A DNA stretch of 64,000 bases from Bradyrhizobium sp. WBAH42 (GCF_024585265.1 NZ_CP036533.1:5155001-5219000), one strand, 5' to 3'. Positions 8,034 to 19,460 are shown, counted from the first letter of the stretch. Numbers and translations are program-made. Notes: generated by a model from the sequence alone, not told the origin.

Positions 8034-9215
8034 TTACACGCCCCAGGGCAGGCGGATGGTGGCGCTCGCGGTGGCCGCGATGCCTTCCTCACGGCCGGTG
8101 AAGCCGAGCCGCTCGCTGGTGGTCGCCTTTACCGCGACGCGCGAGATCTCGACGCCGGAGATCTCGGCGATGCGCGCGCGCATGGTGTCGCGCAATGGAC
8201 CGATCTTCGGCCGCTCGCAGATCAGCGTCACCTCGAGATTGGCGACGCGGCCGCCGCGCGCTGCGACGCGCTCGATGGCATATTTCAGGAACTGGTCGGA
8301 GGAGGCGCCCTTCCATTTCGCATCGCTCGGCGGAAAGTGCGAGCCGATGTCGCCGTCGGCGAGCGCGCCGAGAATGGCGTCGACCAGCGCATGCAGGCCG
8401 ACGTCGCCGTCGGAATGAGCCAAAAAGCCCTTGGTGTGCGGCACGCGCACGCCGCAGATCATGACATGATCGCCTTCGCCGAAGGCGTGCACGTCGTAGC
8501 CGGTGCCGATCCTGATGTCGCCAAGCTGGGCGGCCAGGCGCGCTTCCTCGCGCACGAAATCCTCGGGAGTGGTGAGCTTCATGTTGGCAACATCGCCTTC
8601 AAAGGTTGCGACCGTCAATCCCGCCCATTCGGCAATCGCGGCATCGTCGGTGAAATCCGAGCGTCCATCCCTTGCCGCGCGACGATGCGCCTCGAGGATG
8701 ACGTCGAAACGAAAGGATTGCGGCGTCTGTGCGATTCGCAAGGAAGCGCGGTCCGGCGTGGCCTCGACGTTGCCGCTCTCGCCCGTGACCTTGATGGTGT
8801 CGGTGACGGGAACAACGGGGATCGCAGCACCGGTGCGGCCCGCCGCCTCGATCGCGCGCGAGATTACGCCTTCCGAAACGAAGGGCCGCGCGGCGTCGTG
8901 GATCAGCACGATGTCCGGCTTGTGCTTGGCCAGTGCCTCGAGGCCGGCGAGCACCGAGGCCTGCCGCGTCGCGCCGCCATTGGCCGGCGGCTCGTGCCTC
9001 AGCCCTGCGACCGCTGCCGTGAACATGGCATTGTCGTTGGGGTTCACCACCGGCTGCACCGCGAATACGTCAGCGTGGCGGCTGAAGGCCTCCATGGCGC
9101 GACGGATCACAGGCATGCCGCCGATCTCGCGATATTGCTTCGGCCCGCCGGCGCCGGCGCGCAATCCACGCCCGGCTGCGACGAGGACGACCGCGGTGCG
9201 CTGTGATTTCGCCAT
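8034..9215 (-). CDS. ispDF: Bifunctional IspD/IspF of the MEP isoprenoid pathway
   Basis: 393 residues. The N-terminal half is the CDP-ME cytidylyltransferase (IspD): [12 protein letters not shown] nucleotide-binding loop, GPKQY, and [11 protein letters not shown]. The C-terminal part is MECDP synthase (IspF): [11 protein letters not shown] with metal ligands Dx[30 protein letters not shown], and the closing region with [11 protein letters not shown]. The fusion is typical of alphaproteobacteria and brings MEP-pathway steps 3 and 5 together. The ATG chosen gives MAKSQRT directly before the first strand; an in-frame start eight codons upstream is also possible. Confidence 0.95.
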   Translation of the reverse strand: MAKSQRTAVVLVAAGRGLRAGAGGPKQYREIGGMPVIRRAMEAFSRHADVFAVQPVVNPNDNAMFTAAVAGLRHEPPANGGATRQASVLAGLEALAKHKPDIVLIHDAARPFVSEGVISRAIEAAGRTGAAIPVVPVTDTIKVTGESGNVEATPDRASLRIAQTPQSFRFDVILEAHRRAARDGRSDFTDDAAIAEWAGLTVATFEGDVANMKLTTPEDFVREEARLAAQLGDIRIGTGYDVHAFGEGDHVMICGVRVPHTKGFLAHSDGDVGLHALVDAILGALADGDIGSHFPPSDAKWKGASSDQFLKYAIERVAARGGRVANLEVTLICERPKIGPLRDTMRARIAEISGVEISRVAVKATTSERLGFTGREEGIAATASATIRLPWGV

Positions 9216-9384
9216 AGGACTCAAATACTCAGTTGCCAATAAAGGAGCAGGGGATGATTTGCCGGCATGCCTCTAGCACGGCAGGCCCGCAAAAAAAGGG
9301 GGTTTCCCCGGATTGTGGGAAACAGCATTTTGCTGCACTGCACTTGAAAGATCTACAGAACTGTCTAAACTGTAGGCATGACGC

Positions 9385-9413
9385 TTGACTGCACAAGAAT
9401 TGTGCGCAAGATA
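9385..9413 (+). promoter_or_regulatory. Possible promoter and operator before dusB-ntrBC
   Basis: TTGACT (9385-9390) is followed, after 17 bases, by AAGATA (9408-9413), a fair -35 and a weak -10. The spacer contains a perfect inverted repeat GCACAA-GAA-TTGTGC (9391-9405), which would suit a repressor or activator site. If this promoter is real, transcripts starting near 9420 would miss the first ATG and favour a downstream dusB start, such as the in-frame GTG at 9460. Confidence 0.35.
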
Positions 9414-9417
9414 GATC

Positions 9418-10494
9418 ATGGCAGGCGCGATGAGGCCCTGCCCAGTCAACGAGACCCCCGTGACCGGCTCGGCAGTATCAGGCTCTAAGCCGTTGAAAAT
9501 AGGCGATATTGAAGTCGCCGCCCCGGTCTTCCTGGCACCGATGTCGGGTGTGACTGACTCGCCCGTCCGCCGGCTGGCTGCCGAGCTTGGAGCCGGTCTC
9601 GTCGTGTCCGAAATGACTGCGAGCGATGAGCTCGCCAACGGCCACCGGATGTCCCGGTTGCGCTGCGAAGCCACCGGCATCGGCCCGCACGTGGTCCAGC
9701 TCGCCGGCTGCGAGACGCACTGGATGGCCGAAGGCGCCCGGATCGCCGAAGCGGAAGGCGCCGATATCATCGACATCAACATGGGCTGTCCCGCCCGCCA
9801 CGTCACCGGCGGCCAGTCCGGCTCGGCCTTGATGCGCGACCTCGACCATGCCGTCAGCCTGATCGAGGCGACGATCGCGGCGGTGAAGGTGCCGGTGACG
9901 CTGAAGATGCGTCTCGGCTGGGACGACCGCAGCCGCAACGCGCCGGAGCTGGCGCGGCGCGCGGAGGCCGCCGGGGTCAAGCTCGTCACCGTCCACGGCC
10001 GCACCCGCTGCCAGTTCTACAAGGGCGAGGCCGATTGGGATGCGATCCGCGCCGTGCGCGAGGCCGTCTCCATTCCGCTCGTCGTCAACGGCGACATCAC
10101 CTCCTACGAGAAGGCGCTCGCGGCATTGGACGCCTCGGGCGCCGACGCCGTGATGATCGGCCGCGGCGCGCAGGGCCAGCCCTGGCTGCCGGGCCAGATC
10201 GGCCGCCGCCTGAAAGGCGGCGCCGAGGAAGCCGCGCCCTCGCTCGAAACGCAGCTGCATTATGTCCGCACGCTCTATGACGGCGTTTGTGCGCTCTATG
10301 GTCTGCGCATCGGGCTGAGGCACGCCCGCAAGCATCTGGGCTGGGCGCTCGACGTCGCCGCGCAGGCGAGCCGTGCGCCGGCCGAGAAGCTGAAATCCTG
10401 GCGGCAGAAAATCCTGGTCTCGGAGGATCCGCGCCTCGTTCACGATTCACTGCAAGACGCCTTCGACGACTTCGCATGGAGCGCTGCTGCATGA
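9418..10494 (+). CDS. dusB: tRNA-dihydrouridine synthase, first gene of the ntr operon
   Basis: 358 residues, FMN-dependent TIM barrel that reduces uridines in the D-loop of tRNA. The barrel begins with [11 protein letters not shown], the catalytic Cys124 is in [17 protein letters not shown] and [10 protein letters not shown] follow, and the phosphate-binding [16 protein letters not shown] closes it. In alphaproteobacteria this gene (once called nifR3) leads the ntrBC operon, as here: its stop overlaps the ntrB start as ATGA. The N-terminal 25 residues look unstructured, so starts at 9430 (ATG) or 9460 (GTG) are real alternatives. Confidence 0.93.
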   Translation: MAGAMRPCPVNETPVTGSAVSGSKPLKIGDIEVAAPVFLAPMSGVTDSPVRRLAAELGAGLVVSEMTASDELANGHRMSRLRCEATGIGPHVVQLAGCETHWMAEGARIAEAEGADIIDINMGCPARHVTGGQSGSALMRDLDHAVSLIEATIAAVKVPVTLKMRLGWDDRSRNAPELARRAEAAGVKLVTVHGRTRCQFYKGEADWDAIRAVREAVSIPLVVNGDITSYEKALAALDASGADAVMIGRGAQGQPWLPGQIGRRLKGGAEEAAPSLETQLHYVRTLYDGVCALYGLRIGLRHARKHLGWALDVAAQASRAPAEKLKSWRQKILVSEDPRLVHDSLQDAFDDFAWSAAA

Positions 10495-11666
10495 GCTCAG
10501 CCGCTGAACATCGTCGGCCGCTTCAGTCCGACAGCGACGCCATCCTGGATGCCTTGCCCAACCCCGTGCTCATGATCGGGCCGGACGGCAAGATCGTCGC
10601 CGCCAACATCGCCACCGAAGCCTTCTTCGAGATCTCGACGCAATTCCTGAAGCGGCAGTCGTTGAAGGAGCTGGTGCCGTTCGGAAGTCCGTTGCTGGCG
10701 CTGATCGACCAGGTGCGCTCGTCGAACTCGCCGGTCAACGAATACAAGGTCGATCTCGGTACGCCGCGCATGGGCGGCGACCGCCAGGTCGACCTGCATG
10801 TCGCGCCGCTCACCGAGCGGCCCGGCCACATCGTGGTGATGCTGCAGGAGCGCACCATCGCCGACAAGATGGATCGGCAGCTCACCCACCGCAGCGCAGC
10901 GCGCTCGGTGATAGCGCTAGCAGCGATGCTCGCGCACGAAATCAAGAATCCGCTGTCGGGCATTCGCGGCGCGGCACAGCTGCTCGAGCAGCAAGCCTCG
11001 TCCGAGGACCGCATGCTGACGCGGCTGATCTGCGACGAGGCCGACCGCATCGTGACGCTGGTCGATCGCATGGAGGTGTTCGGCGACGAGCGCCCCGTGG
11101 TGCGCGGCCCCGTCAACATCCATTCGGTGCTCGATCACGTGAAGCGGCTGGCGCAGTCGGGCTTTGCCCGCAACATCCGCTTCATCGAGGACTACGATCC
11201 GTCGCTGCCGCCCGTGCTGGCGAACCAGGACCAGCTGATCCAGGTGTTCCTCAATCTCGTGAAGAACGCCGCCGAAGCGTTGATCGACGTGCCCGACGCC
11301 GAGATCCAGCTCACCACCGCGTTCCGTCCCGGTGTGCGCCTGTCAGTCCCCGGTCAAAAATCCCGGGTATCCCTTCCGCTCGAATTCTGCGTGAAGGACA
11401 ACGGACCCGGCGTGCCCGACGATCTTCTGCCCAACCTGTTCGACCCCTTCGTGACCACCAAGCAGACCGGCTCGGGTCTCGGCCTGGCGCTGGTTGCCAA
11501 GATCGTCGGCGATCACGGGGGCATCATCGAATGCGAATCTCAGCCGCGCAAGACCACCTTCCGCGTGCTGATGCCGATGTATTCCACATCGGTGAAACAC
11601 GCCGATCAAAGCAGTCGCGACGGCTCTGCCGGGAAGTCGTCGCCTGCGTCACAGGGGGCAAAATGA
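10491..11666 (+). CDS. ntrB: Nitrogen-regulation sensor histidine kinase NtrB
   Basis: 391 residues, soluble. An N-terminal PAS domain starts at about residue 18 ([19 protein letters not shown]). The dimerisation/phosphotransfer helix has the His in [20 protein letters not shown]. The ATPase part has the N box ([10 protein letters not shown]), DNGPGVP and GSGLGLALV. NtrB autophosphorylates and passes phosphate to NtrC under nitrogen limitation; PII protein switches it to a phosphatase. Its start overlaps the dusB stop and ntrC follows after nine bases, so all three are read as one operon. Confidence 0.95.
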   Translation: MSSAAEHRRPLQSDSDAILDALPNPVLMIGPDGKIVAANIATEAFFEISTQFLKRQSLKELVPFGSPLLALIDQVRSSNSPVNEYKVDLGTPRMGGDRQVDLHVAPLTERPGHIVVMLQERTIADKMDRQLTHRSAARSVIALAAMLAHEIKNPLSGIRGAAQLLEQQASSEDRMLTRLICDEADRIVTLVDRMEVFGDERPVVRGPVNIHSVLDHVKRLAQSGFARNIRFIEDYDPSLPPVLANQDQLIQVFLNLVKNAAEALIDVPDAEIQLTTAFRPGVRLSVPGQKSRVSLPLEFCVKDNGPGVPDDLLPNLFDPFVTTKQTGSGLGLALVAKIVGDHGGIIECESQPRKTTFRVLMPMYSTSVKHADQSSRDGSAGKSSPASQGAK

Positions 11667-11675
11667 GGATTAACA

Positions 11676-13118
<1,443 letters not shown>

Positions 13119-13136
13119 TCTTTCGAGGCGGCCGGT

Positions 13137-13170
13137 GGCTCAGCTCCCCCTACCAAGGCAGAGCTGAGCC
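13137..13170 (+). terminator. Hairpin after ntrC
   Basis: A perfect ten-base inverted repeat, GGCTCAGCTC and GAGCTGAGCC, with a 14-base loop, starts 18 bases after the ntrC stop. No T-tract follows, so it is not a textbook intrinsic terminator. It may end the dusB-ntrBC transcript with help from Rho, or protect its 3' end. It supports reading ntrYX as a separate transcription unit. Confidence 0.6.
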
Positions 13171-13283
13171 TGTCCGGATCGCGCTGGCCGTTGTGGCTGA
13201 CGCGGTGAGCAGAAGTCCGCGCTGGGTCCAAATGTTCCGGTCGTCCATTTAAATTTGTTTGGCCGCAGCGCGCGGCATCACAT

Positions 13284-13430
13284 CTATCTGACCAGCCGCC
13301 CAGATGCCGGCATCACGCTGGCGAGAGTCACCGGGTCCTGCTTATGGCCGAGGCCGTTGACCAGGAGGTCGGAGGCCACGATCAGCAGCAGAACGGCCGA
13401 AACCATCGTCGCGAGACAGATCTTATCCAT
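13284..13430 (-). CDS. Possible 48-residue single-helix membrane protein
   Basis: Small ORF, ATG to TAG, on the opposite strand in the roughly 490-base gap between ntrC and ntrY. The first half is a clear hydrophobic helix (MVSAVLLLIVASDLLV, residues 8-23), followed by a polar tail. No strong ribosome-binding site is visible. No family was recognised. It lies where no other gene can be assigned, so it is reported, but it could be a chance ORF. It is contained in a much longer reading frame antisense to ntrY that is not credible. Confidence 0.4.
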   Translation of the reverse strand: MDKICLATMVSAVLLLIVASDLLVNGLGHKQDPVTLASVMPASGRLVR

Positions 13431-13607
13431 GCTGATCAAGCCGGAATGGCGGGCATCCGTTCCCGTCCCTCCGGCATGTGCCTGTGGATTGCGCGGGGCG
13501 GCCGCGGCCAAGGCGCCGCGGAATTGTCGCAATTCGGCAACAATGTGGTACGAATACATCAGTATCCGCGCGTCCGCGGACCCGTTTTCAGCACCGCCAT
13601 TGCCGGA

Positions 13608-16019
13608 ATGACCAGCGCAGAGACCTCGGCCGCACACTTTAACACGGCCCCAGCGGAAGAGCCCCGGCGTTGGTCGGTGCGACGCTGGCTGGCGCCCTTT
13701 GCCGTCGCGCTGGCGCTGCTGTCGGCCTTCCTGACCTTCCTGGTCCTGACCGGTCTGAGCACGATCGAGCCGACGCCCGGGGTGGTCCGCACATTCTATC
13801 TGATCAATGCCGCCACGATCCTGCTGCTGGTCGGGATCATCGTCCGGGAACTCTGGCAGCTGATCCTGGCGCGGCGGCGGGGCAGGGCGGCGGCGCGTCT
13901 TCACGTCCAGATCGTCAGCCTGTTCTCGATCGTCGCGGTGCTGCCGGCGGTGCTGGTCGCCGTCGTCGCCAATGTCACCATCGAGCGCGGCCTCGACCGG
14001 CTTTTCTCCGGGCCGACCAAGCAGGTCATCCAGAACTCGCTGACGATCGCGCGGGCCTATATGCAGGACCATGCGCAGCTGATCCGCGGCGACATTCTCG
14101 GCATGGCCAACGACATCGCCCATGCCCGGCCGCTCTATGACCAGGACCGCCGCACGTTTCGCGAGATGCTGACGGCGAGCGCCGCGTCCCGCAACCTGCC
14201 GGGCGCGATGATCATCGACAAGAACACCAACATTCTGGAATCCGCCGACACCGGCATGCGGCTCGCTTATTCGCCGCCCGCGCCCGACTTTCTCAGCAAC
14301 GTCAACGAGGCCGAGCCCGAGATCGCGGTGCTCCCCGATGCGAGCTTCGTCGCCGCGGTGATCCGCCTGCGTGCCTTCAACGACACCTTCCTCTATGTCG
14401 CCCGGCCGCTTGATCCGAATGTCGTCAATCAGCTCAAGCAGACCGAGGTCAGCGTCGCCGAATACGCCCAGATCGAATCGCGCCGGCTCGGTATCCAGGT
14501 CGCCTTCGCGCTGATGTTCGCGGTGATCGCGTTGACCATCTTGATGGCTTCGGTGCTGATCGGTCTCAATTTCGCCAACTCGCTGGTCTCGCCGATCCGG
14601 CGGCTGATGAATGCGGCCCACACGGTCTCGACCGGCGACCTGCACGTCCAGGTGCCCGTGCACCAGTCGGAAGGCGACCTCGCCCAGCTTGGCGAGACCT
14701 TCAACAAGATGACGCAGGAGTTGCGCAGCCAGCGCGACGAGCTCGTGAGCGCCAGCGACCTCATCGACAGCCGCCGCCGCTTCATCGAAGCGGTGCTGTC
14801 TTCGGCGAGCGCCGGCATCATCGGCGTCGACGCGTCCGGCAGCGTCGGCATCCTCAACCGCTCCGCCGAGAAGCTGATCGGGCATTCCGAAGCCGAGACG
14901 CTCGGCCACCCGCTCTCCGACGTGCTGCCCGAGCTGGACGAGATGATGAAGACCGCGCGGGAAGGGACCCAGCGCCTGGTGCAGGGCCAGATCACGATCA
15001 CCCGCGACGGCACCGAGCGCAACCTCTCGGTCCGCGTCAGCGCCGAGAAGAACCAGCCGCACGACAGCTACATCATCACGCTCGACGACATCACCGAGCT
15101 GGTCTCGGCGCAGCGCACCTCGGCCTGGGGCGACGTCGCGCGCCGCATCGCCCACGAGATCAAGAACCCGCTGACCCCGATCCAGCTCTCGGCCGAGCGC
15201 ATCCGCCGCAAGTTCGGCAAGACCATCACCGAGGACAAGGACAAGCAGATCTTCGAGCAGTGCACCGACACCATTGTGCGCCAGGTCGACGACATCAGGC
15301 GCATGGTCGACGAGTTCTCGCGCTTTGCGCGGATGCCCAAGCCCGTGATGGAGGGTGAGGACGTCGCCGACACCGTGCGCCAGGCGGTGTTCCTGATGAA
15401 GGTCGCCCATCCCGAGATCGACATCGAGGCTGAGTTCAAGCAGGATCCGCTGCGCGCCCAGTTCGACCGGCGCCTGATCTCGCAGGCGGTCACCAACATC
15501 GTCAAGAACGCCACCGAGGCGATCGAGCAGGTCCCGCCCGAGGAGCTCGGCAAGGACGATGGCAAGGGCCGTATCGACGTCGTGGTGTCGCGCGAGGGCG
15601 ACGACGTGCTGATCGACGTCATCGACAACGGCATCGGCCTGCCCAAGGTCGCGCGCTCGCGCCTGCTCGAGCCGTACGTCACCACGCGCGCCAAGGGCAC
15701 CGGGCTCGGGCTCGCCATCGTCGGCCGCGTGCTGGAAGACCATGGCGGGCGGATCGAGCTGAAGGATGCCTCCGACTTCCGTGCAGGCCAGCGCGGCGCC
15801 TGGATGCGCATGCGCTTTGCCGTCTCAGGGCAACCCGCGAAAACGGAGCACGTGCCGGCGGCCAACGCCGCGACCGAGACGACCTCCAAAGCCGACATCA
15901 CGCAAACGGTGACGGAATCCGTCGAGAACCGGGAAACAAAAGAGCCGGCCGCCGGAACCAAAGAGCCGGCTGAAAAGACCAATGATTCAACCAAAATCGA
16001 AGCCTCAACAGGCAGCTGA
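13608..16019 (+). CDS. ntrY: Membrane sensor histidine kinase NtrY
   Basis: 803 residues. Membrane helices lie in the first 115 residues and near 290-320 around an extracytoplasmic sensing region, then HAMP, PAS (SASAGIIGVDASG) and kinase domains. The phosphorylated His is in [23 protein letters not shown]-binding boxes include NIVKNATEAI, DNGIGLP and GTGLGLAIV. The start chosen is the ATG just before a short cytoplasmic leader and the first helix (WLAPFAVALALL); a start 88 codons upstream gives no sensible protein. NtrY pairs with NtrX, 17 bases downstream, and links nitrogen and redox signals in alphaproteobacteria. The last 65 residues are a polar Glu/Thr/Lys-rich tail. Confidence 0.93.
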   Translation: MTSAETSAAHFNTAPAEEPRRWSVRRWLAPFAVALALLSAFLTFLVLTGLSTIEPTPGVVRTFYLINAATILLLVGIIVRELWQLILARRRGRAAARLHVQIVSLFSIVAVLPAVLVAVVANVTIERGLDRLFSGPTKQVIQNSLTIARAYMQDHAQLIRGDILGMANDIAHARPLYDQDRRTFREMLTASAASRNLPGAMIIDKNTNILESADTGMRLAYSPPAPDFLSNVNEAEPEIAVLPDASFVAAVIRLRAFNDTFLYVARPLDPNVVNQLKQTEVSVAEYAQIESRRLGIQVAFALMFAVIALTILMASVLIGLNFANSLVSPIRRLMNAAHTVSTGDLHVQVPVHQSEGDLAQLGETFNKMTQELRSQRDELVSASDLIDSRRRFIEAVLSSASAGIIGVDASGSVGILNRSAEKLIGHSEAETLGHPLSDVLPELDEMMKTAREGTQRLVQGQITITRDGTERNLSVRVSAEKNQPHDSYIITLDDITELVSAQRTSAWGDVARRIAHEIKNPLTPIQLSAERIRRKFGKTITEDKDKQIFEQCTDTIVRQVDDIRRMVDEFSRFARMPKPVMEGEDVADTVRQAVFLMKVAHPEIDIEAEFKQDPLRAQFDRRLISQAVTNIVKNATEAIEQVPPEELGKDDGKGRIDVVVSREGDDVLIDVIDNGIGLPKVARSRLLEPYVTTRAKGTGLGLAIVGRVLEDHGGRIELKDASDFRAGQRGAWMRMRFAVSGQPAKTEHVPAANAATETTSKADITQTVTESVENRETKEPAAGTKEPAEKTNDSTKIEASTGS

Positions 16020-16036
16020 CAAGACAGGCGCGATCC

Positions 16037-17407
16037 ATGGCAAGTGAAATTCTGATTGTCGATGATGAGGCCGATATTCGGGATCTCGTTGCGGGCATTC
16101 TCGAAGACGAGGGATTCGTCACAAGGACCGCACGCGACAGCGACTCGGCGCTTGCCGAGATCGCCAATCGTCGGCCGCACCTGGTATTCCTCGACATCTG
16201 GCTGCAGGGCTCCAAGCTCGACGGCCTGCAGCTCCTGGAGCAGGTCAAGAAGGACAATGCCGATCTGCCCGTCGTGATGATCTCCGGCCACGGCAACATC
16301 GAGACCGCGGTCGCCGCGATCAAGCGTGGCGCCTACGATTTCATCGAGAAGCCGTTCAAGGCCGACCGCCTCATCCTGGTCGCGACCAGAGCGCTGGAGA
16401 ACTCGCGGCTCAAGCGCGAGGTCAAGGAGCTGAAGCAGCTCGCGCCGAGCGCCAGCCAGCTGGTCGGCCGCTCGCCCAGCATGAACCAGCTGCGCCAGAC
16501 CATCGAGCGGGCGGCCAAGGCCAACAGCCGCATCCTGATCGTCGGCCCCGCCGGCGCCGGCAAGGAGCTGACCGCGCGCACGCTGCATGCCGCCTCGGGC
16601 CGCGCCGACGGCCCCTTCGTCGTCATCAACGCCGCCGCGATCACACCCGAGCGGATGGAGCATGAGCTGTTCGGCGTCGAGCAGTCCAATGGCGAGCAGC
16701 CGCGCAAGCCTGGCGCGCTCGAAGAAGCGCATGGCGGCACGCTGTTCATCGACGAGATCGCGGACATGCCGCGCGAGACCCAGAACAAGATCCTGCGCGT
16801 GCTGGTGGAGCAGTCGTTCCAGCGCGTCGGCGGTACCGCCAAGGTGCAGGTCGACGTGCGCATCATCTCATCGACCGCCCGCAATCTCGAAGAGGAGATC
16901 ACGGCCGGCCGCTTCCGCGAGGATCTCTACCACCGGCTCTCGGTGGTGCCGATCCGCGTGCCTGCACTGTCGGAGCGGCGCGAGGACATTCCGGAATTGA
17001 TCGACTATTTCATGGAGCAGATCTCGGCGGGCAGCGGCCTGCCCAGGCGCCAGATCGGTCAGGACGCGATGGCGGTGCTGCAATCGCATGTCTGGCCCGG
17101 CAATGTGCGTCAGCTCCGCAATAATGTTGAAAGAGTCATGATTCTGGCCGCCGGTGGGCCGGAGGTCATCATCACCGCCGACATGCTGCCGCAGGACGTC
17201 GGCTCGATGGTGCCGGCGATGCCGACCAGCAACAATGGCGAGCACATCATGGGCCTGCCGCTGCGCGAGGCACGCGAAGTGTTCGAGCGCGACTATTTGA
17301 TTGCACAGATCAGCCGTTTCTCAGGAAATATTTCCCGAACGGCCGAGTTCGTTGGCATGGAACGTTCGGCCTTGCACCGGAAGTTGAAAGCGCTCGGCGT
17401 CGGCTAA
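16037..17407 (+). CDS. ntrX: Response regulator NtrX
   Basis: 456 residues. The receiver has Asp53 (VFLDIWLQG). The AAA+ domain has Walker A GPAGAGKE and Walker B TLFIDEIAD, and the end is a Fis-type helix-turn-helix (ERSALHRKLKALG). The loop that carries GAFTGA in sigma-54 activators is replaced here by a sequence around NGEQPRKPGALEEAHGG, so contact with sigma-54 is unlikely. NtrX of several alphaproteobacteria is known to lack this motif and to act with the housekeeping sigma factor. Acts with NtrY; the pair forms one transcription unit ahead of hfq. Confidence 0.95.
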   Translation: MASEILIVDDEADIRDLVAGILEDEGFVTRTARDSDSALAEIANRRPHLVFLDIWLQGSKLDGLQLLEQVKKDNADLPVVMISGHGNIETAVAAIKRGAYDFIEKPFKADRLILVATRALENSRLKREVKELKQLAPSASQLVGRSPSMNQLRQTIERAAKANSRILIVGPAGAGKELTARTLHAASGRADGPFVVINAAAITPERMEHELFGVEQSNGEQPRKPGALEEAHGGTLFIDEIADMPRETQNKILRVLVEQSFQRVGGTAKVQVDVRIISSTARNLEEEITAGRFREDLYHRLSVVPIRVPALSERREDIPELIDYFMEQISAGSGLPRRQIGQDAMAVLQSHVWPGNVRQLRNNVERVMILAAGGPEVIITADMLPQDVGSMVPAMPTSNNGEHIMGLPLREAREVFERDYLIAQISRFSGNISRTAEFVGMERSALHRKLKALGVG

Positions 17408-17492
17408 GGCTGCGATGCCGCGGCGGCATCTCGACAATAGGCGAAGAAAATCATCGATTTCCGTAATTTTTCGGGGCAATAGGGCCGGGCCT

Positions 17493-17507
17493 GCCGCTTG
17501 AAGCGGC
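17493..17507 (+). terminator. Small hairpin between ntrX and hfq
   Basis: GCCGCTT-G-AAGCGGC, effectively a five-base stem with loop TTGAA, lies 86 bases after ntrX in the 249-base ntrX-hfq gap. There is no T-tract. It may mark the ntrX transcript end or belong to the hfq leader. The rest of the gap contains no ORF; a purine-rich stretch ending in GAGAAAAAAACA just before the hfq ATG holds its ribosome-binding site. Confidence 0.3.
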
Positions 17508-17656
17508 TTGCCTAATATCCCGACCTGTCCTCTAATCGAACCGCTGTTCCTTCCGAGGGGGATCTCATGAGGAACGGCAACCGGAGGAGGCCCCGAACTT
17601 CACAAAGAGGGCCGCATCCGGCGCAATAAAAAGAAACTCAAAGCGAGAAAAAAACA

Positions 17657-17905
17657 ATGGCGGCAGACCGCGCACAAAACCTACAGGACACCTTCCTTAA
17701 TCACGTTCGCAAAACCAAGACGCCACTGACGATCTTTCTGGTCAACGGAGTGAAGCTCCAGGGCATCGTGACCTGGTTCGACAATTTCTGTTTGCTGCTT
17801 CGGCGCGACGGTCATTCGCAGCTCGTCTACAAGCATGCGATCTCGACCATCATGCCGGGCGCTCCGATTCAGCTGTTCGAAGGCGGCGAGGACCAGCCGG
17901 CTTGA
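17657..17905 (+). CDS. hfq: RNA chaperone Hfq
   Basis: 82 residues, full length for alphaproteobacterial Hfq. The Sm1 part covers [20 protein letters not shown], with the sRNA-binding residues of the proximal face, and the Sm2 part has the diagnostic YKHAIST. The short acidic C-terminus (EGGEDQPA) is typical of the group. Forms a hexamer that pairs small RNAs with mRNAs and, in rhizobia, is needed for normal NifA and ntr-dependent gene expression. It is followed after 11 bases by hflX, the conserved order. Confidence 0.98.
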   Translation: MAADRAQNLQDTFLNHVRKTKTPLTIFLVNGVKLQGIVTWFDNFCLLLRRDGHSQLVYKHAISTIMPGAPIQLFEGGEDQPA

Positions 17906-17916
17906 GAGTGATCTGA

Positions 17917-19299
17917 TTGGAACCCCGGAATTTCGACGGGGATGCCGACCGTCCACGGTCGGCAGGGGCTACGCAGACGGGGCGGGTGCTTGTCATCGGC
18001 CCCTACTTGCGCGTGCGCGCGGGCAGTGCCGACGCGCAATCGGAGACTCATGCCTTGCGAGACACCGAGGCCCGGCTCGATGAAGCCGTCGGCCTCGCGC
18101 GCGCGATCGATCTCGTCATTGCCGACGCCATCGTCGCCCCGGTCAGCCAGATCCGGCCCGCCACCTATATCGGCAAGGGCAAGGTCGAGGAGATCGCCGG
18201 GCTGATCAAGACCCTCGAGGTCGAGCTCGTGGTGATGGATTGCGCACTGTCGCCGATCCAGCAGCGCAACCTCGAGAAGGAATGGCACGCCAAGGTGCTC
18301 GACCGAACCGGGCTCATTCTCGAAATCTTCGGCCGCCGCGCCAAGACCAGGGAAGGCTCGCTGCAGGTCGAGCTGGCGCATCTCAACTACCAGCGCTCGC
18401 GCCTGGTGCGCTCCTGGACCCATCTCGAGCGCCAGCGCGGCGGTTTCGGCTTCATGGGCGGTCCCGGCGAGACCCAGATCGAGGCCGACCGCCGCCTGAT
18501 CCAGGAGCGCATCTCCAAGCTGGAGAGCGAGCTGAAAAAGGTGCAGGCGACGCGGCGGCTGCATCGCGCCGGCCGCCAACGCGTGCCGTATCGCGTGGTC
18601 GCGCTGGTCGGTTACACCAATGCCGGCAAGTCGACGCTGTTCAATCGCCTGACCCGCGCCGAGGTGCAGGCGGCCGACATGCTGTTTGCGACGCTCGATC
18701 CCACCTTGCGGGCGCTCACCCTGCCGCATGGCGGCAAGGCGATGCTGTCGGACACCGTCGGCTTCATCTCCAACCTGCCGACGCAGCTCGTCGCCGCCTT
18801 CCGCGCCACGCTGGAGGAGGTGCTGGAGGCCGACGTCATCCTGCATGTCCGCGACATCTCGCATGAAGACGCCGAGGCGCAGCAGAGCGACGTCGACGCG
18901 GTGCTGCGCCAGCTCGGCATCAACCCGGACGATTCCGGCCGCATCATCGAGGTCTGGAACAAGATCGACCGTTTCGCCCCCGAGCAACGCGAAGAGCTGC
19001 TCAACATCGCCGCGCGCAGGCCGGAGGATCATCCGGCGATGCTGGTCTCAGCCGTGTCGGGCGAGGGCATCAATGCTCTGCTCGCCGCGATCGAGCAACG
19101 CCTGGCCGCCAAGCGCACCACGCTCGATCTCTCCATCGACGCCGCCGACGGCGCCGGCATCAGCTGGCTGCACCGCAATGCCGAGGTGCTGTCGAAGGAG
19201 CTGCACGACGGCCGCTTCGATATGACGGTGCGGGTGGACGAGACCAAGCGGGATATCGTGGTGAACAGGTTCGACGCCGTGCCGCATCACGCCACATAA
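17917..19299 (+). CDS. hflX: GTPase HflX
   Basis: 460 residues. The N-terminal HflX domain has GKGKVEEIAGL and FGRRAKTREGSLQVELAHLNY, then a long helical linker with GGPGETQIEADRR. The GTPase domain has G1 GYTNAGKS, G3 DTVGF and G4 NKID. HflX binds the 50S subunit and splits stalled or hibernating ribosomes under stress. The start is a TTG preceded by GAGAGTGA; it retains a conserved-looking leader (MEPRNFDGD) and no ATG lies nearby. Probably co-transcribed with hfq. Confidence 0.94.
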   Translation: MEPRNFDGDADRPRSAGATQTGRVLVIGPYLRVRAGSADAQSETHALRDTEARLDEAVGLARAIDLVIADAIVAPVSQIRPATYIGKGKVEEIAGLIKTLEVELVVMDCALSPIQQRNLEKEWHAKVLDRTGLILEIFGRRAKTREGSLQVELAHLNYQRSRLVRSWTHLERQRGGFGFMGGPGETQIEADRRLIQERISKLESELKKVQATRRLHRAGRQRVPYRVVALVGYTNAGKSTLFNRLTRAEVQAADMLFATLDPTLRALTLPHGGKAMLSDTVGFISNLPTQLVAAFRATLEEVLEADVILHVRDISHEDAEAQQSDVDAVLRQLGINPDDSGRIIEVWNKIDRFAPEQREELLNIAARRPEDHPAMLVSAVSGEGINALLAAIEQRLAAKRTTLDLSIDAADGAGISWLHRNAEVLSKELHDGRFDMTVRVDETKRDIVVNRFDAVPHHAT

Positions 19300-19304
19300 C
19301 GGCG

Positions 19305-19328
19305 CGATGCCATTGGTGCGCGGCATCG
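19305..19328 (+). terminator. Hairpin after hflX
   Basis: CGATGCC and GGCATCG form a seven-base stem with a ten-base loop, six bases after the hflX stop. No T-tract follows. It may mark the end of the hfq-hflX transcript. The following 130 bases before the convergent gene hold nothing recognisable. Confidence 0.3.
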
Positions 19329-19460
19329 ATCGCGTGGTTCCAGCGAGAAATTACACGCGGCATGGATCGGTACACCCTCGTGCGCGCTACGCACGGGGCA
19401 CGAACGACAGCTGACCTGGCGGCGTGCTGACGCTCGTCGGTTGCGAACTTGATCAGCACA

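Noticed and set aside
7866..9206. 446-codon plus-strand ORF opposite ispDF
   Set aside because: Antisense to a fully conserved bifunctional enzyme, and no family similarity was seen.
13284..15743. 819-codon ORF on the minus strand opposite ntrY
   Set aside because: It is antisense to a well-supported kinase gene and has the low-complexity Asp/Arg/Gln/Val composition of a GC-rich shadow frame. Only its last 48 codons, outside ntrY, are kept as a possible small gene.
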